Source: CAZSNT01 sp964607765
Lineage (GTDB): Bacteria > Verrucomicrobiota > Lentisphaeria > Oligosphaerales > JABHEG01
Assembly: GCA_964607765.1 (NCBI GenBank)
Contig: CAZSNT010000026.1
Span: forward strand, 1 to 64,000
DNA: 64,000 bases
Direction: 5' to 3'
Shown here: one piece after another, positions 45,175 through 53,532 of the stretch
How positions within the stretch are numbered: the stretch's first letter is position 1
How the letters are laid out: every line of letters starts with the position of its first letter
Made by a program: the position numbers and the translations under genes
The notes under the pieces: model-generated
What the model was told of the DNA's origin: nothing
Database searches by the model: none
Seen by the model: the letters and a program-made list of their open reading frames with translations, nothing else

Positions 45175-48100
45175 TCACTCCGGCTTGGACGTGGACAGCA
45201 GCAGCGTCCGGGCACGCATGTGCCCGAGCCGGCGGTCCGTCTCGAGAAGCTCCGGGTACGCCGCTGCAGGAATGACGGCCGGCGCCAGTTCCGCCTCGTG
45301 CACAAGCCGCAGTGTCGCAGCGCCCGGTGCGTCGGCCAAACCGTCCACGCCGGTGAGCGCAACCCGCACGCGACCGGCGCCCACTGGCGCCTGCCAGTTC
45401 ATCAGGGCCGGGGCCAGAATGACCCGGGACACTTCCTCGGGACACGTGACAGTGGTCACGATCCGGCGCCGCACGGGCACAGCCCAGTAGAGCGGGTTCG
45501 TCCGCTCGTCCGCCCTGGTACCCAGCAATCCCGTCAGCGACGTAGGCGACGTCAGGTAGAGAAACTCCCCGTCCCGCACAGCCAACCCCTTCACGCGAGC
45601 AGTGAATGACTCAACGCCAGGATACGCGTCGAACTCGGTCATCAACGCACCCTCCGCCTCGGCGGACTGCGAGATCCTGGCCAAGGCCTCCAGGTGGTAA
45701 CGACGACGCTCCTCGGGCGGCATCTCGGAGAATCGCCGGTTCATCCCGCCGAACATGGTTCCGTGGTAATAAACCGTCTTGCGCACGAGTGCATCGCCGT
45801 TGGGCGCCAGCTCAACGTCAACACACACATCGCCCCGATCCTCGCACCCCGACGCAGCCCGAATCGGTGTGGGCTCAAGCCCACTGAGAGACAGGCCCAG
45901 CCTGCCATCGTGCCGCGTAGCGCCCAGCTCGGCATACTGACTCGTGTCGTTCAGGATGACCTCGCGCCCGTACACGCGTACGCGCACCAGCACGTCATTG
46001 AAAAGACTCAACGCAGGATAGGCAATCAAGGGGCGTTGCAGGTCGGGCTGACGCGGAGACCACGACGCCAGAACAAACTCGGGCCGGAGCCCCGCAGCCT
46101 CCAGCATGGCGAACAGCACGATGGCACGATCGCTCGCGTTCCCGTAGCCGTCAGCCAGCGTCCTGTCGGCCGGGCAACATGCCGTCAGAGGCAACGCATG
46201 CAGGCCCGGGCCTGCGCTTCGGATCTGTTTGGCAACGTGATCCCGGATGACAATGGCACGGTCTCTCGAGGTCGCGCAGTCAGCGGTGATCTTCCGGGCC
46301 AGAGCCTGGACCACCGGCTGCTCTGAGGCGGCACGCGTGAAAGCGTCCTGCACACGCCCGGCGTAATCCCGCCAGTCCCCGGACGACACGAAAACGGTCG
46401 GGTTGAACGCCCACCAGGGCGGCAACCCACTCTCAGGCTTCACGCTCGGCTGGTCCCTGACCGTCCATTCGTAGACGAGCGTGTCGCCGGCAGAACGCTG
46501 TCCACGCTCGATGACCTGCTCGCCGGGCTTGGACGTCGGCGCCATGGTGCCGTGATCGAATACCGCGCGCCGCAGCGGCAGCGCGGCCGGCACGGTGAGC
46601 CGGACTGTCTTCAGCTCGATCGGGTCATGGCCTCGGAACGAGTGGCGCATGGCAAAGAACGGGCGGTCTTTCTTGACGCGCACATACTCGTATTCGACCA
46701 CACTGCCGACCTCCACGCTTGGGAGACTGGCGACCAACGTCTTGCCCGCCGGATAGCGCGGCGCCGACCCCACCCAGGAGGCGTCCATCTCATTGATCTC
46801 CTGGTCGCTGATCTCCTTGACCACATCGCCATTCGTCACGGTGGCCTTGACCAGCCGGACCTCTTCCCATGCAGGATTGTAGTCCCACTTCAGCTCGGAG
46901 TAGTCCTTCTTGCCCTTGTAGGTCAGAATGCGCAAGCGCACACGGCGCGTCGCGGACCAACTGTGAGCATCCGTCACCGTGTAGTCCCACACGTCGCTCA
47001 ACATGGTCACGTCCGCCTCGCCGGACGCCGATGGCGATGCCTCGCTGCGCCGAAAAATCGGCTTCTTCCTCGCATTCACCTCGATGCTCTTCAGAACATC
47101 CTTCAGCGCCAGATACTGATCCGGACTGAACTCCACGGCCTTCAGCAGGAACTCGCTGCGCCCTGTCAGACCACCCTCTGACGCCGCCAGCTGCCGGCGC
47201 CAGAAGATCGTGTCATCCTCCAGCGTTGGGTAGTCCGGCATCTTCAGGACCCGGCCCAAGGACGGGTCCAGCTTCAGATCCAGCGTCTCCCGCACGCCGC
47301 ATGCAATGTCGGTCTCAAGAGGGTAGTTGCGCTTCTTCAGCCCCGTCTTGCCGAGGATGAAGTTCACCATCCCCACACGCGCGCCCATGCGCGGAACAGG
47401 CAGCATGGCGTACTCCCCATCACTCACAACCACGTCATCCGCCTCGTAGGCGACGTGAACCTGAAGCGGCTCGGCGGTGTTCAGCATGTCCTGAGGCGTG
47501 ATCCGCAGATCGGTCAACCGCGCACCCGCCACGAGCCGCTTCACCGCGCCCTCGAAAAAGCGCCGACGTTGCTCAGGCTTGATCCGCGAGAAGTAGCCGC
47601 GATACGCGTTGTCGTTTATGCCTTCGAAATCCAGGAGACACTCGCCGGTCAATGTCCCGTCCCGGTCGATGGCAGCCTGAGTCGCGATGCGCATCAGGTT
47701 CGATTCGGCCGGTACGATGGGGGACGTCAGCAGCGTCTCCCCCGCCGGCTTGGCCACCAGGTAGCTCTGATTGCACAGGTACGCCGGGAACATCTCCTTG
47801 GTGTTCTCGTCAGTCGGATCCATCAGCGTATAGCTGCCGTCGTCGTTCTCCACTGCGGCAATCGCGTGGTTGAAGAACGGCTGAGGAACTTCGGCGTCCT
47901 TCTTCGGGCCGTTGTGAATCAGTACCGGGAACGCCTTCATCCCGGCCAGCCGCAGCATGACAGCCAGCAACGCGGCCTTGTCCCGGCAGACGCCGTGCCG
48001 ATTCTCAAACGTCAACTTGACATCGTGCGGCTCGTAGCCGGGCGCTTCCTTCTCGACCGTGATACCCAGGTACCGCACTTCCTGGGAGACGAACTTGAAG

Positions 48101-49068
48101 ATGGCTTTGATCTGCTGCTCGCGCCCCGTGACGCCCCGCACAAGCTCCTTCACGCGTGTGCGCATCTCGGGCGTGGGCTCGTAGTGCGGTTCTGACAAGT
48201 TCCAGTACCACGTCGAAATCTCGCGCCAGTCCGTGATCGTGCTGACCAGCAGACGCTGCACGACCGTGTACAGAGCCGGCATGTTCGGCTCCCGGTACAT
48301 GCGTGGTACGTCCCGTGCCTCCCAACGGTGCACCGTGCGGCCGTCCTCAGACTGCACCCGGCTGTATTCGACAGTGCCCTCGATCTCGCTCTTCAAAGCA
48401 ATGTTATGCAAAGGCAGCGCAGCCGGAGCCTGCACCTCGTATACGTAGCGCCTGATCGGGCTGGTGTATTCCAGGACCTGGTAGTCGCTCCACGTGTTCG
48501 GAACGCGCGGCTTGGTGATCTCGCGGAACGCCACGTACCGCACCATGTCCCCCACCTCGAGCTCGGGAATCCCAACCTGGAGAATCTTCTGGTTCGGGTT
48601 GTAGATGTTTGCGCTCATCTGCGAACGATCCACCATCACACGGCTCTGCTTGGCTACGTCCACAGCCACAACGCGACCGTCAGGCTTGATCACCTGCACC
48701 AGCTTGAACGACGCCGTGCCGTACGGAAGCGTGAAGTGACGCGAGAGCGTCTTGCCGTCACGCTTCCCCTTCTCGGTCAACACCTTGAAAACCGTGTCAT
48801 CCCACTCCACAGAACGACCGTCAGGCTCGTACCGAACAATGATGTGATCGTCCACAAGCACATCGTCCGCGTTCGGGTACTTCTCGGCAGTGACCGACGC
48901 AGCAGCACGCCGCACGGTGTCAATGTCGAGAATCCCCTTCGAGTAGTCCTGTTGAGCATGACAGAGCCCGCCGAGTGTGAACGAAAGGGCAACCAGAACT
49001 AACCTGGCCGTGACGTCCTTCAGCCCATGGCCCGCAGTCCGCTTATCGGTGAAATGTGTCAAAACCAT
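45175..49068 (-). CDS. Exported double DUF3857/transglutaminase-like protein
   Basis: A 1297-residue protein with a signal peptide (to about residue 39, LCHAQQ). It is a tandem of two DUF3857 plus transglutaminase-like units. In unit 1 (about 50-600) the protease-like triad is intact: C361 in HGVCRDKAAL, H401 in FFNHAIAAV and D417 in TLMDPTDE. In unit 2 (about 690-1200) the equivalent places read GNASDRAIVL (A978), LFNDVLVRV (D1025) and VILNDTSQ (N1040), so the triad is lost. DUF3857 proteins are envelope proteins of uncertain function, probably acting on surface peptides or proteins. A GGAGG lies 11 bases before the ATG. It follows mtnA by 62 bases on the same strand. Confidence 0.82.
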   Translation of the reverse strand: MVLTHFTDKRTAGHGLKDVTARLVLVALSFTLGGLCHAQQDYSKGILDIDTVRRAAASVTAEKYPNADDVLVDDHIIVRYEPDGRSVEWDDTVFKVLTEKGKRDGKTLSRHFTLPYGTASFKLVQVIKPDGRVVAVDVAKQSRVMVDRSQMSANIYNPNQKILQVGIPELEVGDMVRYVAFREITKPRVPNTWSDYQVLEYTSPIRRYVYEVQAPAALPLHNIALKSEIEGTVEYSRVQSEDGRTVHRWEARDVPRMYREPNMPALYTVVQRLLVSTITDWREISTWYWNLSEPHYEPTPEMRTRVKELVRGVTGREQQIKAIFKFVSQEVRYLGITVEKEAPGYEPHDVKLTFENRHGVCRDKAALLAVMLRLAGMKAFPVLIHNGPKKDAEVPQPFFNHAIAAVENDDGSYTLMDPTDENTKEMFPAYLCNQSYLVAKPAGETLLTSPIVPAESNLMRIATQAAIDRDGTLTGECLLDFEGINDNAYRGYFSRIKPEQRRRFFEGAVKRLVAGARLTDLRITPQDMLNTAEPLQVHVAYEADDVVVSDGEYAMLPVPRMGARVGMVNFILGKTGLKKRNYPLETDIACGVRETLDLKLDPSLGRVLKMPDYPTLEDDTIFWRRQLAASEGGLTGRSEFLLKAVEFSPDQYLALKDVLKSIEVNARKKPIFRRSEASPSASGEADVTMLSDVWDYTVTDAHSWSATRRVRLRILTYKGKKDYSELKWDYNPAWEEVRLVKATVTNGDVVKEISDQEINEMDASWVGSAPRYPAGKTLVASLPSVEVGSVVEYEYVRVKKDRPFFAMRHSFRGHDPIELKTVRLTVPAALPLRRAVFDHGTMAPTSKPGEQVIERGQRSAGDTLVYEWTVRDQPSVKPESGLPPWWAFNPTVFVSSGDWRDYAGRVQDAFTRAASEQPVVQALARKITADCATSRDRAIVIRDHVAKQIRSAGPGLHALPLTACCPADRTLADGYGNASDRAIVLFAMLEAAGLRPEFVLASWSPRQPDLQRPLIAYPALSLFNDVLVRVRVYGREVILNDTSQYAELGATRHDGRLGLSLSGLEPTPIRAASGCEDRGDVCVDVELAPNGDALVRKTVYYHGTMFGGMNRRFSEMPPEERRRYHLEALARISQSAEAEGALMTEFDAYPGVESFTARVKGLAVRDGEFLYLTSPTSLTGLLGTRADERTNPLYWAVPVRRRIVTTVTCPEEVSRVILAPALMNWQAPVGAGRVRVALTGVDGLADAPGAATLRLVHEAELAPAVIPAAAYPELLETDRRLGHMRARTLLLSTSKPE

Positions 49069-49113
49069 CTGTCTCTATTCCTCCCGAGCAACAAATAATG
49101 AATTCCAGGTAAC

Positions 49114-49134
49114 GAATCACCAATCACGAATCAC
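49114..49134. repeat. Three tandem GAATCAC/CAATCAC heptamers across the mtnA stop codon
   Basis: Two copies of GAATCAC flank CAATCAC. On the minus strand this reads GTGATTC, GTGATTG, GTGATTC, with the mtnA stop TGA (49133-49131) inside the tract. Confidence 0.7.
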
Positions 49135-50216
49135 GAGCCGCCTGGCCGCCCGGCCAGGAAACCCCGGATCGATGCGCCCAACGGCGGCCGCAGTATGCCC
49201 CGTTCCGTGACCAACCCCGCAATCAGGGCGTGCGGTGTCACGTCGAACGCAGGATTGTACGTCGGACAGTCGGCCGGCGCGGTCAGACGCCCGAAGCCGC
49301 ACCGGATCTCGTCCGGATCCCGCTGCTCGATCGGGATCTGCGCGCCCGTCGCGAGTTCGGGATCAATGGTCGAATACGGCGCCGCTACGTAGAACGGGAT
49401 GCCGTGATACTGCGCCAGCACAGCCACCCCGTAGGTCCCGATTTTGTTGGCTGCATCACCGTTCGCAGCAATCCGGTCCGCCCCGACAACCACCAGGTCA
49501 ATCTTACCTTCACGCATGACCTGGCCAGCCATGTTGTCGCAGATCACAGTCACATCGACCCCCGCCCGACGCAACTCCCACGCCGTCAGACGCGAGCCCT
49601 GCAGCAACGGCCGCGTCTCGTCCGCGAACACCTTGAAACGCATGCCGCGCTCATGCGCGCAGTACATCGGCGACAGCGCCGTGCCATAGTCGCTCGTGGC
49701 CAACGCGCCCGCATTGCAGTGAGTCAGAACACCAAAGTCGGGACGATCCTCAAAGAGCACGCAGCCGTTCTCGCCGATCGCGCGGCACAGAGAAATGTCC
49801 TCCGCAAGAATCGCCAGCCCCTCACGGACAAGACACTCCTTCAACGCGCCCACGTCCGACTCCGATCCGCACGCTTCCCTCAACCGTCCGACGCACCGAG
49901 CCAGCGCCCACGCCAGATTTACCGCCGTGGGCCGGGACTTGGCGAGCACAGCGGCATGCGCCTCGACTTCGGCGAGAAAGGACGATGTGTCGGACGCAGA
50001 GTTGTGCTGACTGACCGCGGCCAGCCCCAAGCCCGCCGCACACCCGATCGCCGGCGCGCCACGCACCACGAGCCGTTTGATCGCATCCACAATGGCGTCC
50101 CGATCGTCAAGCTCAACATACGTCAACTGAGACGGCAGCAGCGTCTGGTCGATCAAACGCAGTCTGCCAGGTAACACACCGTCACCCACCCGGGACCACC
50201 GTACCGCGTCAAGCAT
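49131..50216 (-). CDS. mtnA: S-methyl-5-thioribose-1-phosphate isomerase
   Basis: A 361-residue enzyme of methionine salvage that isomerises MTR-1-P to MTRu-1-P. Family motifs are RGAPAIG (about 52-58), the catalytic-Cys block THCNAGALAT (C167), DNMAG with the catalytic Asp (D227), and GADRIAANGDAANKIGTY (about 245-262). Length is standard. The ATG at 50216 has AAGGAG 10 bases upstream; a longer frame to 51185 is spurious. The last codon and the stop lie in a GAATCAC-type tract. No other mtn gene is in the window. It is 62 bases upstream of the DUF3857 gene. Confidence 0.93.
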   Translation of the reverse strand: MLDAVRWSRVGDGVLPGRLRLIDQTLLPSQLTYVELDDRDAIVDAIKRLVVRGAPAIGCAAGLGLAAVSQHNSASDTSSFLAEVEAHAAVLAKSRPTAVNLAWALARCVGRLREACGSESDVGALKECLVREGLAILAEDISLCRAIGENGCVLFEDRPDFGVLTHCNAGALATSDYGTALSPMYCAHERGMRFKVFADETRPLLQGSRLTAWELRRAGVDVTVICDNMAGQVMREGKIDLVVVGADRIAANGDAANKIGTYGVAVLAQYHGIPFYVAAPYSTIDPELATGAQIPIEQRDPDEIRCGFGRLTAPADCPTYNPAFDVTPHALIAGLVTERGILRPPLGASIRGFLAGRPGGS

Positions 50217-50334
50217 TGCACTTGGCTCCTTGTTCACAGCGTCCTCGCACGCACCACGCGCACGCGCAGACAACCGCGACCAAGAGAACATAACACGGCA
50301 ACGCGAATGCGCCCACGCAATTCTGCCCCCTGCC
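50217..50334. other. Short divergent gap
   Basis: 118 bases between mtnA and the lpd remnant. They contain the mtnA ribosome binding site and no other recognisable element. Confidence 0.3.
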
Positions 50335-50637
50335 ATGCCCGATTTCCCCTCATCCTCCGCCCTCGGCAAGGCACACGCGATCGGCGAAACGGAGGGCTTC
50401 TGCAAGGTCATCGCGGACGCTGAAACCGACCAGATCCTCGGCGTACACATTGTCGGCCCGCACGCCACCGACTTGATCGCCGAGGCAGTCGCCGGTATGC
50501 ACTTGGAGGTCACGGCCGAGGAACTGGCGCGCACCATGCACGCGCACCCGACCCTGGCCGAGGCACTGCTGGAAGCCACGCACGCCGTACACGGCCAGTG
50601 CATCCACATGCCCGCTCCGCGTCGCAAACGCAAGTAA
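50335..50637 (+). pseudogene. Dihydrolipoamide dehydrogenase C-terminal remnant
   Basis: About 90 residues of the dimerisation domain of a dihydrolipoamide dehydrogenase are preserved in frame: 'GFCKVIADAETDQILGVHIVGPHATDLIAEAVAGM', then 'ARTMHAHPTLAEALLEAT' with the active-site H-x(4)-E (HAHPTLAE). It even ends with a normal-looking basic tail. The FAD and NAD domains (~370 residues) are missing, and mtnA starts upstream on the other strand. An ATG at 50335 could still start a ~100-residue peptide. This marks a recombination or deletion breakpoint. Confidence 0.78.
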
Positions 50638-50677
50638 TCCACGACGGATGTCGCTCCCCTTCGGACCGCAGAGCCCA

Positions 50678-50768
50678 GCTCCCTGAAAGGGAGCAACATG
50701 TCAGCCCAGCGAGAATCGCTGGGACAACACGCAGACCACGACCAGATTCCCGCTCTCTGAAGGAGAGC
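50678..50768. repeat. Two-hairpin repeat element, 1.5 copies (locus A)
   Basis: Hairpin 1 is GCTCCCT-gaa-AGGGAGC (50678-50694). A spacer AACATGTCAG follows, and hairpin 2 is CCCAGCGA-gaa-TCGCTGGG (50705-50723). After ~28 bases a second hairpin 1 appears with different arms, GCTCTC/GAGAGC (50752-50768). The unit period is 74 bases. It lies just upstream of the cobalamin riboswitch. Locus B at 58727-59017 has the same hairpin 2 and a third hairpin-1 arm pair. Confidence 0.75.
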
Positions 50769-50849
50769 AACACCCCCCTTTCCAGCCCCGGCCCGCTTGA
50801 AACGCCGCCATCCCAACGCCATGGTAACTGCCGACAACTGAGCAACTCC

Positions 50850-51019
50850 GGTCAGTGAACGGAACACGGTGTGAATCCGTGGCGGTCCCGCCGCTGTAAC
50901 CGGCGATGTCTCGTCCGTGGCCATGGCCAGCCACTGGTCCCGGGAAGTCCGCTGCAGGATTCCCGCGACCGGGAAGGTGCGACGAGGCGCTTGAGCCGAA
51001 GCCAGAAGACGAACTGACC
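50850..51019 (+). ncRNA. Cobalamin (AdoCbl-type) riboswitch
   Basis: An aptamer of the cobalamin class: GGAACACGGTGTGAATCCGTGGC with the core CCGCTGTAACCGG, 'AGCCACTG', 'GGGAAGGTGC', and the B12 box GCCGAAGCCAGAAGAC at 50995-51010. P1 can be drawn with 7 base pairs: GGTCAGT at 50850-50856 and ACTGACC at 51013-51019. The terminator downstream carries GGTCAG in its right arm, which can pair with the same ACTGACC. Ligand-bound P1 would therefore free the terminator (OFF) and the unbound state would form the antiterminator (ON). It controls cobS and cobT, genes for the last steps of cobalamin assembly. Confidence 0.93.
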
Positions 51020-51045
51020 AGAGCAAAGAAACAGAAGCCGATGGC

Positions 51046-51093
51046 AAAGGGTTCTGACACGGCGTCCGCGCGCCGGTCAGAGCCCTTTCTTTT
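51046..51093 (+). terminator. Riboswitch expression-platform terminator
   Basis: The left arm AAAGGGTTCTGAC (51046-51058) and right arm GGTCAGAGCCCTTT (51075-51088), with an extra CGGCG/CGCCG inner pairing, are followed by CTTTT. Overlap of the right arm with the riboswitch P1 sequence gives the on/off alternative described there. Confidence 0.85.
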
Positions 51094-51096
51094 GCC

Positions 51097-51118
51097 TGAA
51101 CACCGAACACTGAACACT
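51097..51118. repeat. Three NGAACAC heptamers upstream of cobS
   Basis: TGAACAC, CGAACAC and TGAACAC lie between the riboswitch terminator and the cobS ATG at 51130. cobS has no Shine-Dalgarno in the last 20 bases before its ATG, which are a C/A-rich CACCACCACC. Confidence 0.75.
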
Positions 51119-51129
51119 CCACCACCACC

Positions 51130-51897
51130 ATGAGCACAATCCGCAACGCCTGGCTCTCCCTCAGACTGGCCTTCGGCATGCTCACGCGCCTGCCTGTCGG
51201 GGACCTGACGTCGGTCGCTGCTCAACACTGGCGCCTGTACACAGCCGCATTCCCTCTGGTCGGCTGGATCCTCGCGCTCATCGCCTTCGCGCCGGCCGCG
51301 CTCCTGGTCGCCTGGCATGGTCGCCCATCGCCGCAAGCGTCGTTCCTGCTGGCCTGCATCAGTACGGCCCTGCTCGCGTACCTGACGCGCGGCCTGCACC
51401 TTGACGGCTGGGCCGACACGTGTGACGCCCTGGGCGGCGGGTTCACTCCGGAACGGCGGCTGGAAATCCTGAAAGACTCGCACATCGGCTCGTTCGGCAC
51501 CATCGCGCTGTGCCTGCTGCTGCTGACCAAGACGGCGGCGCTCGCCGTGCTCTTCACGGCTGGGCAGCTTCCCGGATGCGTGGGCGTCGTGGTGCTCTCC
51601 CGGCTCAGCATGTGCCTCCTCAGCGCGGTTGGCGAATACCCGCGCAAGGACGGCACTGCGGCACGTACCGTCGGCAATGTGCGCCCCGCCGCTGTCGGCC
51701 TGGCCGTCGCCTTCTCCCTCCCCGTGGTGCTCGCGCCGGAGCTGGTGCCTGCAGCAGCAGCCATGGCCTTGATCGTGCTCCGGCTCCGGCGCCGGGCGCG
51801 GCACGCCTTTGGAGGCGTTACGGGTGATGTACTGGGCGCCTGCTGTGAAATGTGTGAAACCGTGGGCTATGCAACGGTGGCAATCCTGGTTCTGTAA
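51130..51897 (+). CDS. cobS: Adenosylcobinamide-GDP ribazoletransferase
   Basis: A 255-residue integral membrane enzyme that joins adenosylcobinamide-GDP and alpha-ribazole, the final cobalamin assembly step. Motifs are RGLHLDGWADTCDALGGG (about 80-97), RRLEILKDSHIGSFG (about 101-115) and 'GGVTGDVLGACCEMCE' near the C-terminus (about 229-244). About six membrane segments are present. Length is standard. Start at 51130 by homology position only; a ribosome binding site is missing. It is under the riboswitch, 29 bases before cobT. Confidence 0.94.
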   Translation: MSTIRNAWLSLRLAFGMLTRLPVGDLTSVAAQHWRLYTAAFPLVGWILALIAFAPAALLVAWHGRPSPQASFLLACISTALLAYLTRGLHLDGWADTCDALGGGFTPERRLEILKDSHIGSFGTIALCLLLLTKTAALAVLFTAGQLPGCVGVVVLSRLSMCLLSAVGEYPRKDGTAARTVGNVRPAAVGLAVAFSLPVVLAPELVPAAAAMALIVLRLRRRARHAFGGVTGDVLGACCEMCETVGYATVAILVL

Positions 51898-51926
51898 CCG
51901 CCAGACAACGAAGGAACTGCAAGACA

Positions 51927-52985
51927 ATGTCGCTCCTGAACGACACGATCGGCAAGATTCGGCCTCCTGACAGCAACACCACCGACCTGGCCCTGCAGCG
52001 CCTGCGCCGGCAAGTGCGGCCGGCCGGCAGCCTCGGGATCCTCGAGCCGCTGGCCGCGCGCCTGGCCGGCATCATGGGCACGCTCGATGTCACGCTGACT
52101 GACAGAGCGATCGTGACGTGCGCCGGCGATCACGGGGTGGTCGCGGAAGGCATCTCCGTGTTCCCCCAGGACGTGACACCGCAGATGGTCTACGCCTTTG
52201 TCGGAGGCATCGCGTCAATCAACATCCTGGCCAAACACGCAGGCGCCACGATCTTCGCAGCGGACCTGGGCGTCAATCATGACTTCGACCCCAACCTGCC
52301 CATCTTCCACAAGAAGGTCCGCAAAGGCACAGCCAACATGGCGGTCGAGCCAGCCATGACGCGAGACGAGGCACGCCGCAGCGTCGAAGCCGGCATCGAG
52401 ATCGTTGACGAACTGTGCGCCAGACAGAACGTCGATCTGCTGGGAACGGGTGACATGGGCATTGGCAACACCACGCCGTCAAGCGCCATCATCGCAGCCT
52501 TCTCAGGTCTGCCGGTTGACCAACTCACCGGGCGCGGGACGGGAATCGATGATCAGACGCTGCAGACGAAGATCCGCGTCATCGAGGCCGCGCTCAAGCT
52601 CCATGAGCCGGATCCCGATGACCCGCTGGATGTCCTTGCCAAGGTAGGCGGCTGCGAGATCGGCGGGCTCGCCGGGCTGGTGATCGGAGCGGCAGCGCAC
52701 GGGATCCCTGTTGTCTGCGACGGCCTCATTTCGACAGCCGGAGCCTTGGTTGGATGCGAGCTCGCACCGGGTGCCAGAGACTTCCTGTTCGCCAGCCATC
52801 GCTCTGTCGAGATCGGGCACCAGTTCATGCTGAAGCGACTCGGGCAAGAGCCACTGCTCGACCTCGGGTTCCGCCTCGGAGAAGGGACCGGCGCCGCACT
52901 GGCCATGGAACTGCTCGATGCCGCAACCCGAATCCTCGCCGACATCAAGACGTTCGAAGAGGCCGGGATCAGCGACGTGCAGTAG
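51927..52985 (+). CDS. cobT: Nicotinate-nucleotide--dimethylbenzimidazole phosphoribosyltransferase
   Basis: A 352-residue enzyme that makes alpha-ribazole 5'-phosphate from nicotinate mononucleotide and the lower-ligand base. Motifs are GSLGILEPLAARLA (about 34-47), 'VTCAGDHGVVAEGISVFPQDVT' (about 66-87), 'GTGDMGIGNTTPSSA' (about 173-187), and the catalytic glutamate in RLGEGTGAALAM (about 316). AAGGAA is 10 bases upstream. Its 3' end overlaps the convergent cobU by 17 bases. The lower ligand actually used cannot be read from the sequence. Confidence 0.95.
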   Translation: MSLLNDTIGKIRPPDSNTTDLALQRLRRQVRPAGSLGILEPLAARLAGIMGTLDVTLTDRAIVTCAGDHGVVAEGISVFPQDVTPQMVYAFVGGIASINILAKHAGATIFAADLGVNHDFDPNLPIFHKKVRKGTANMAVEPAMTRDEARRSVEAGIEIVDELCARQNVDLLGTGDMGIGNTTPSSAIIAAFSGLPVDQLTGRGTGIDDQTLQTKIRVIEAALKLHEPDPDDPLDVLAKVGGCEIGGLAGLVIGAAAHGIPVVCDGLISTAGALVGCELAPGARDFLFASHRSVEIGHQFMLKRLGQEPLLDLGFRLGEGTGAALAMELLDAATRILADIKTFEEAGISDVQ

Positions 52986-53526
52986 AAACGTCCTTCACCA
53001 CAACCGGAATCCCGCAGACCAGCAACACAACGCCGTCAGCGGACGCCGCAATCAGTTGGTTGCAGCGTCCTACGATGTCACGGTAGAGCCGTGCCAGTGC
53101 GTTGGCCGGAACTATACCTAACCCCAGCTCGTTTGTCACAAACACAACCGTGCCCGGATGCTCCCGCGCAGCATCCAGCGTCTCCCGGCACCGGGCAAGG
53201 ACGTCAGACTCCACCGCGCCTGGATCCGAATCGCCCTCCGCAAACAACAGGTTGTTGACCCACAGCGTGATACAGTCGACCAGAGCCACGTCGTGCGCCG
53301 CGGCACGCCGAATGGCCGAAGCCAGATCCAGTTCCTCCTCGATCGTCGTCCACCCGCGTGCGTGACGCTCCTGCCGGTGACGCCGAATCCGTTCGCGCAT
53401 CTCATCGTCCACGTCCGGACACGTCGCAATGAAACAGCGAGACCCCGGCTGCTCCTCGGCCCAAGCCTGGGCATACGTGCTCTTGCCGCTGCGCGCTCCG
53501 CCCGTGACCAACACTATGCGTCCCAT
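52969..53526 (-). CDS. cobU: Adenosylcobinamide kinase/phosphate guanylyltransferase
   Basis: A 185-residue bifunctional enzyme that phosphorylates adenosylcobinamide and then adds GMP. The P-loop GGARSGKS (about 9-16) is intact, and 'RERIRRHRQERHARGWTTIEE' includes the guanylylated histidine (H50) and the conserved W-x-T-x-E. 'ALVDCITLWVNNLL' matches the C-x(2)-L-W-x-N-N block. It is convergent with cobT by a 17-base overlap and follows cobC by 6 bases on its own strand order (cobC upstream). The GAGG ribosome binding site is present. No riboswitch lies before this pair. Confidence 0.94.
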   Translation of the reverse strand: MGRIVLVTGGARSGKSTYAQAWAEEQPGSRCFIATCPDVDDEMRERIRRHRQERHARGWTTIEEELDLASAIRRAAAHDVALVDCITLWVNNLLFAEGDSDPGAVESDVLARCRETLDAAREHPGTVVFVTNELGLGIVPANALARLYRDIVGRCNQLIAASADGVVLLVCGIPVVVKDVSTARR

Positions 53527-53532
53527 GTCGCC

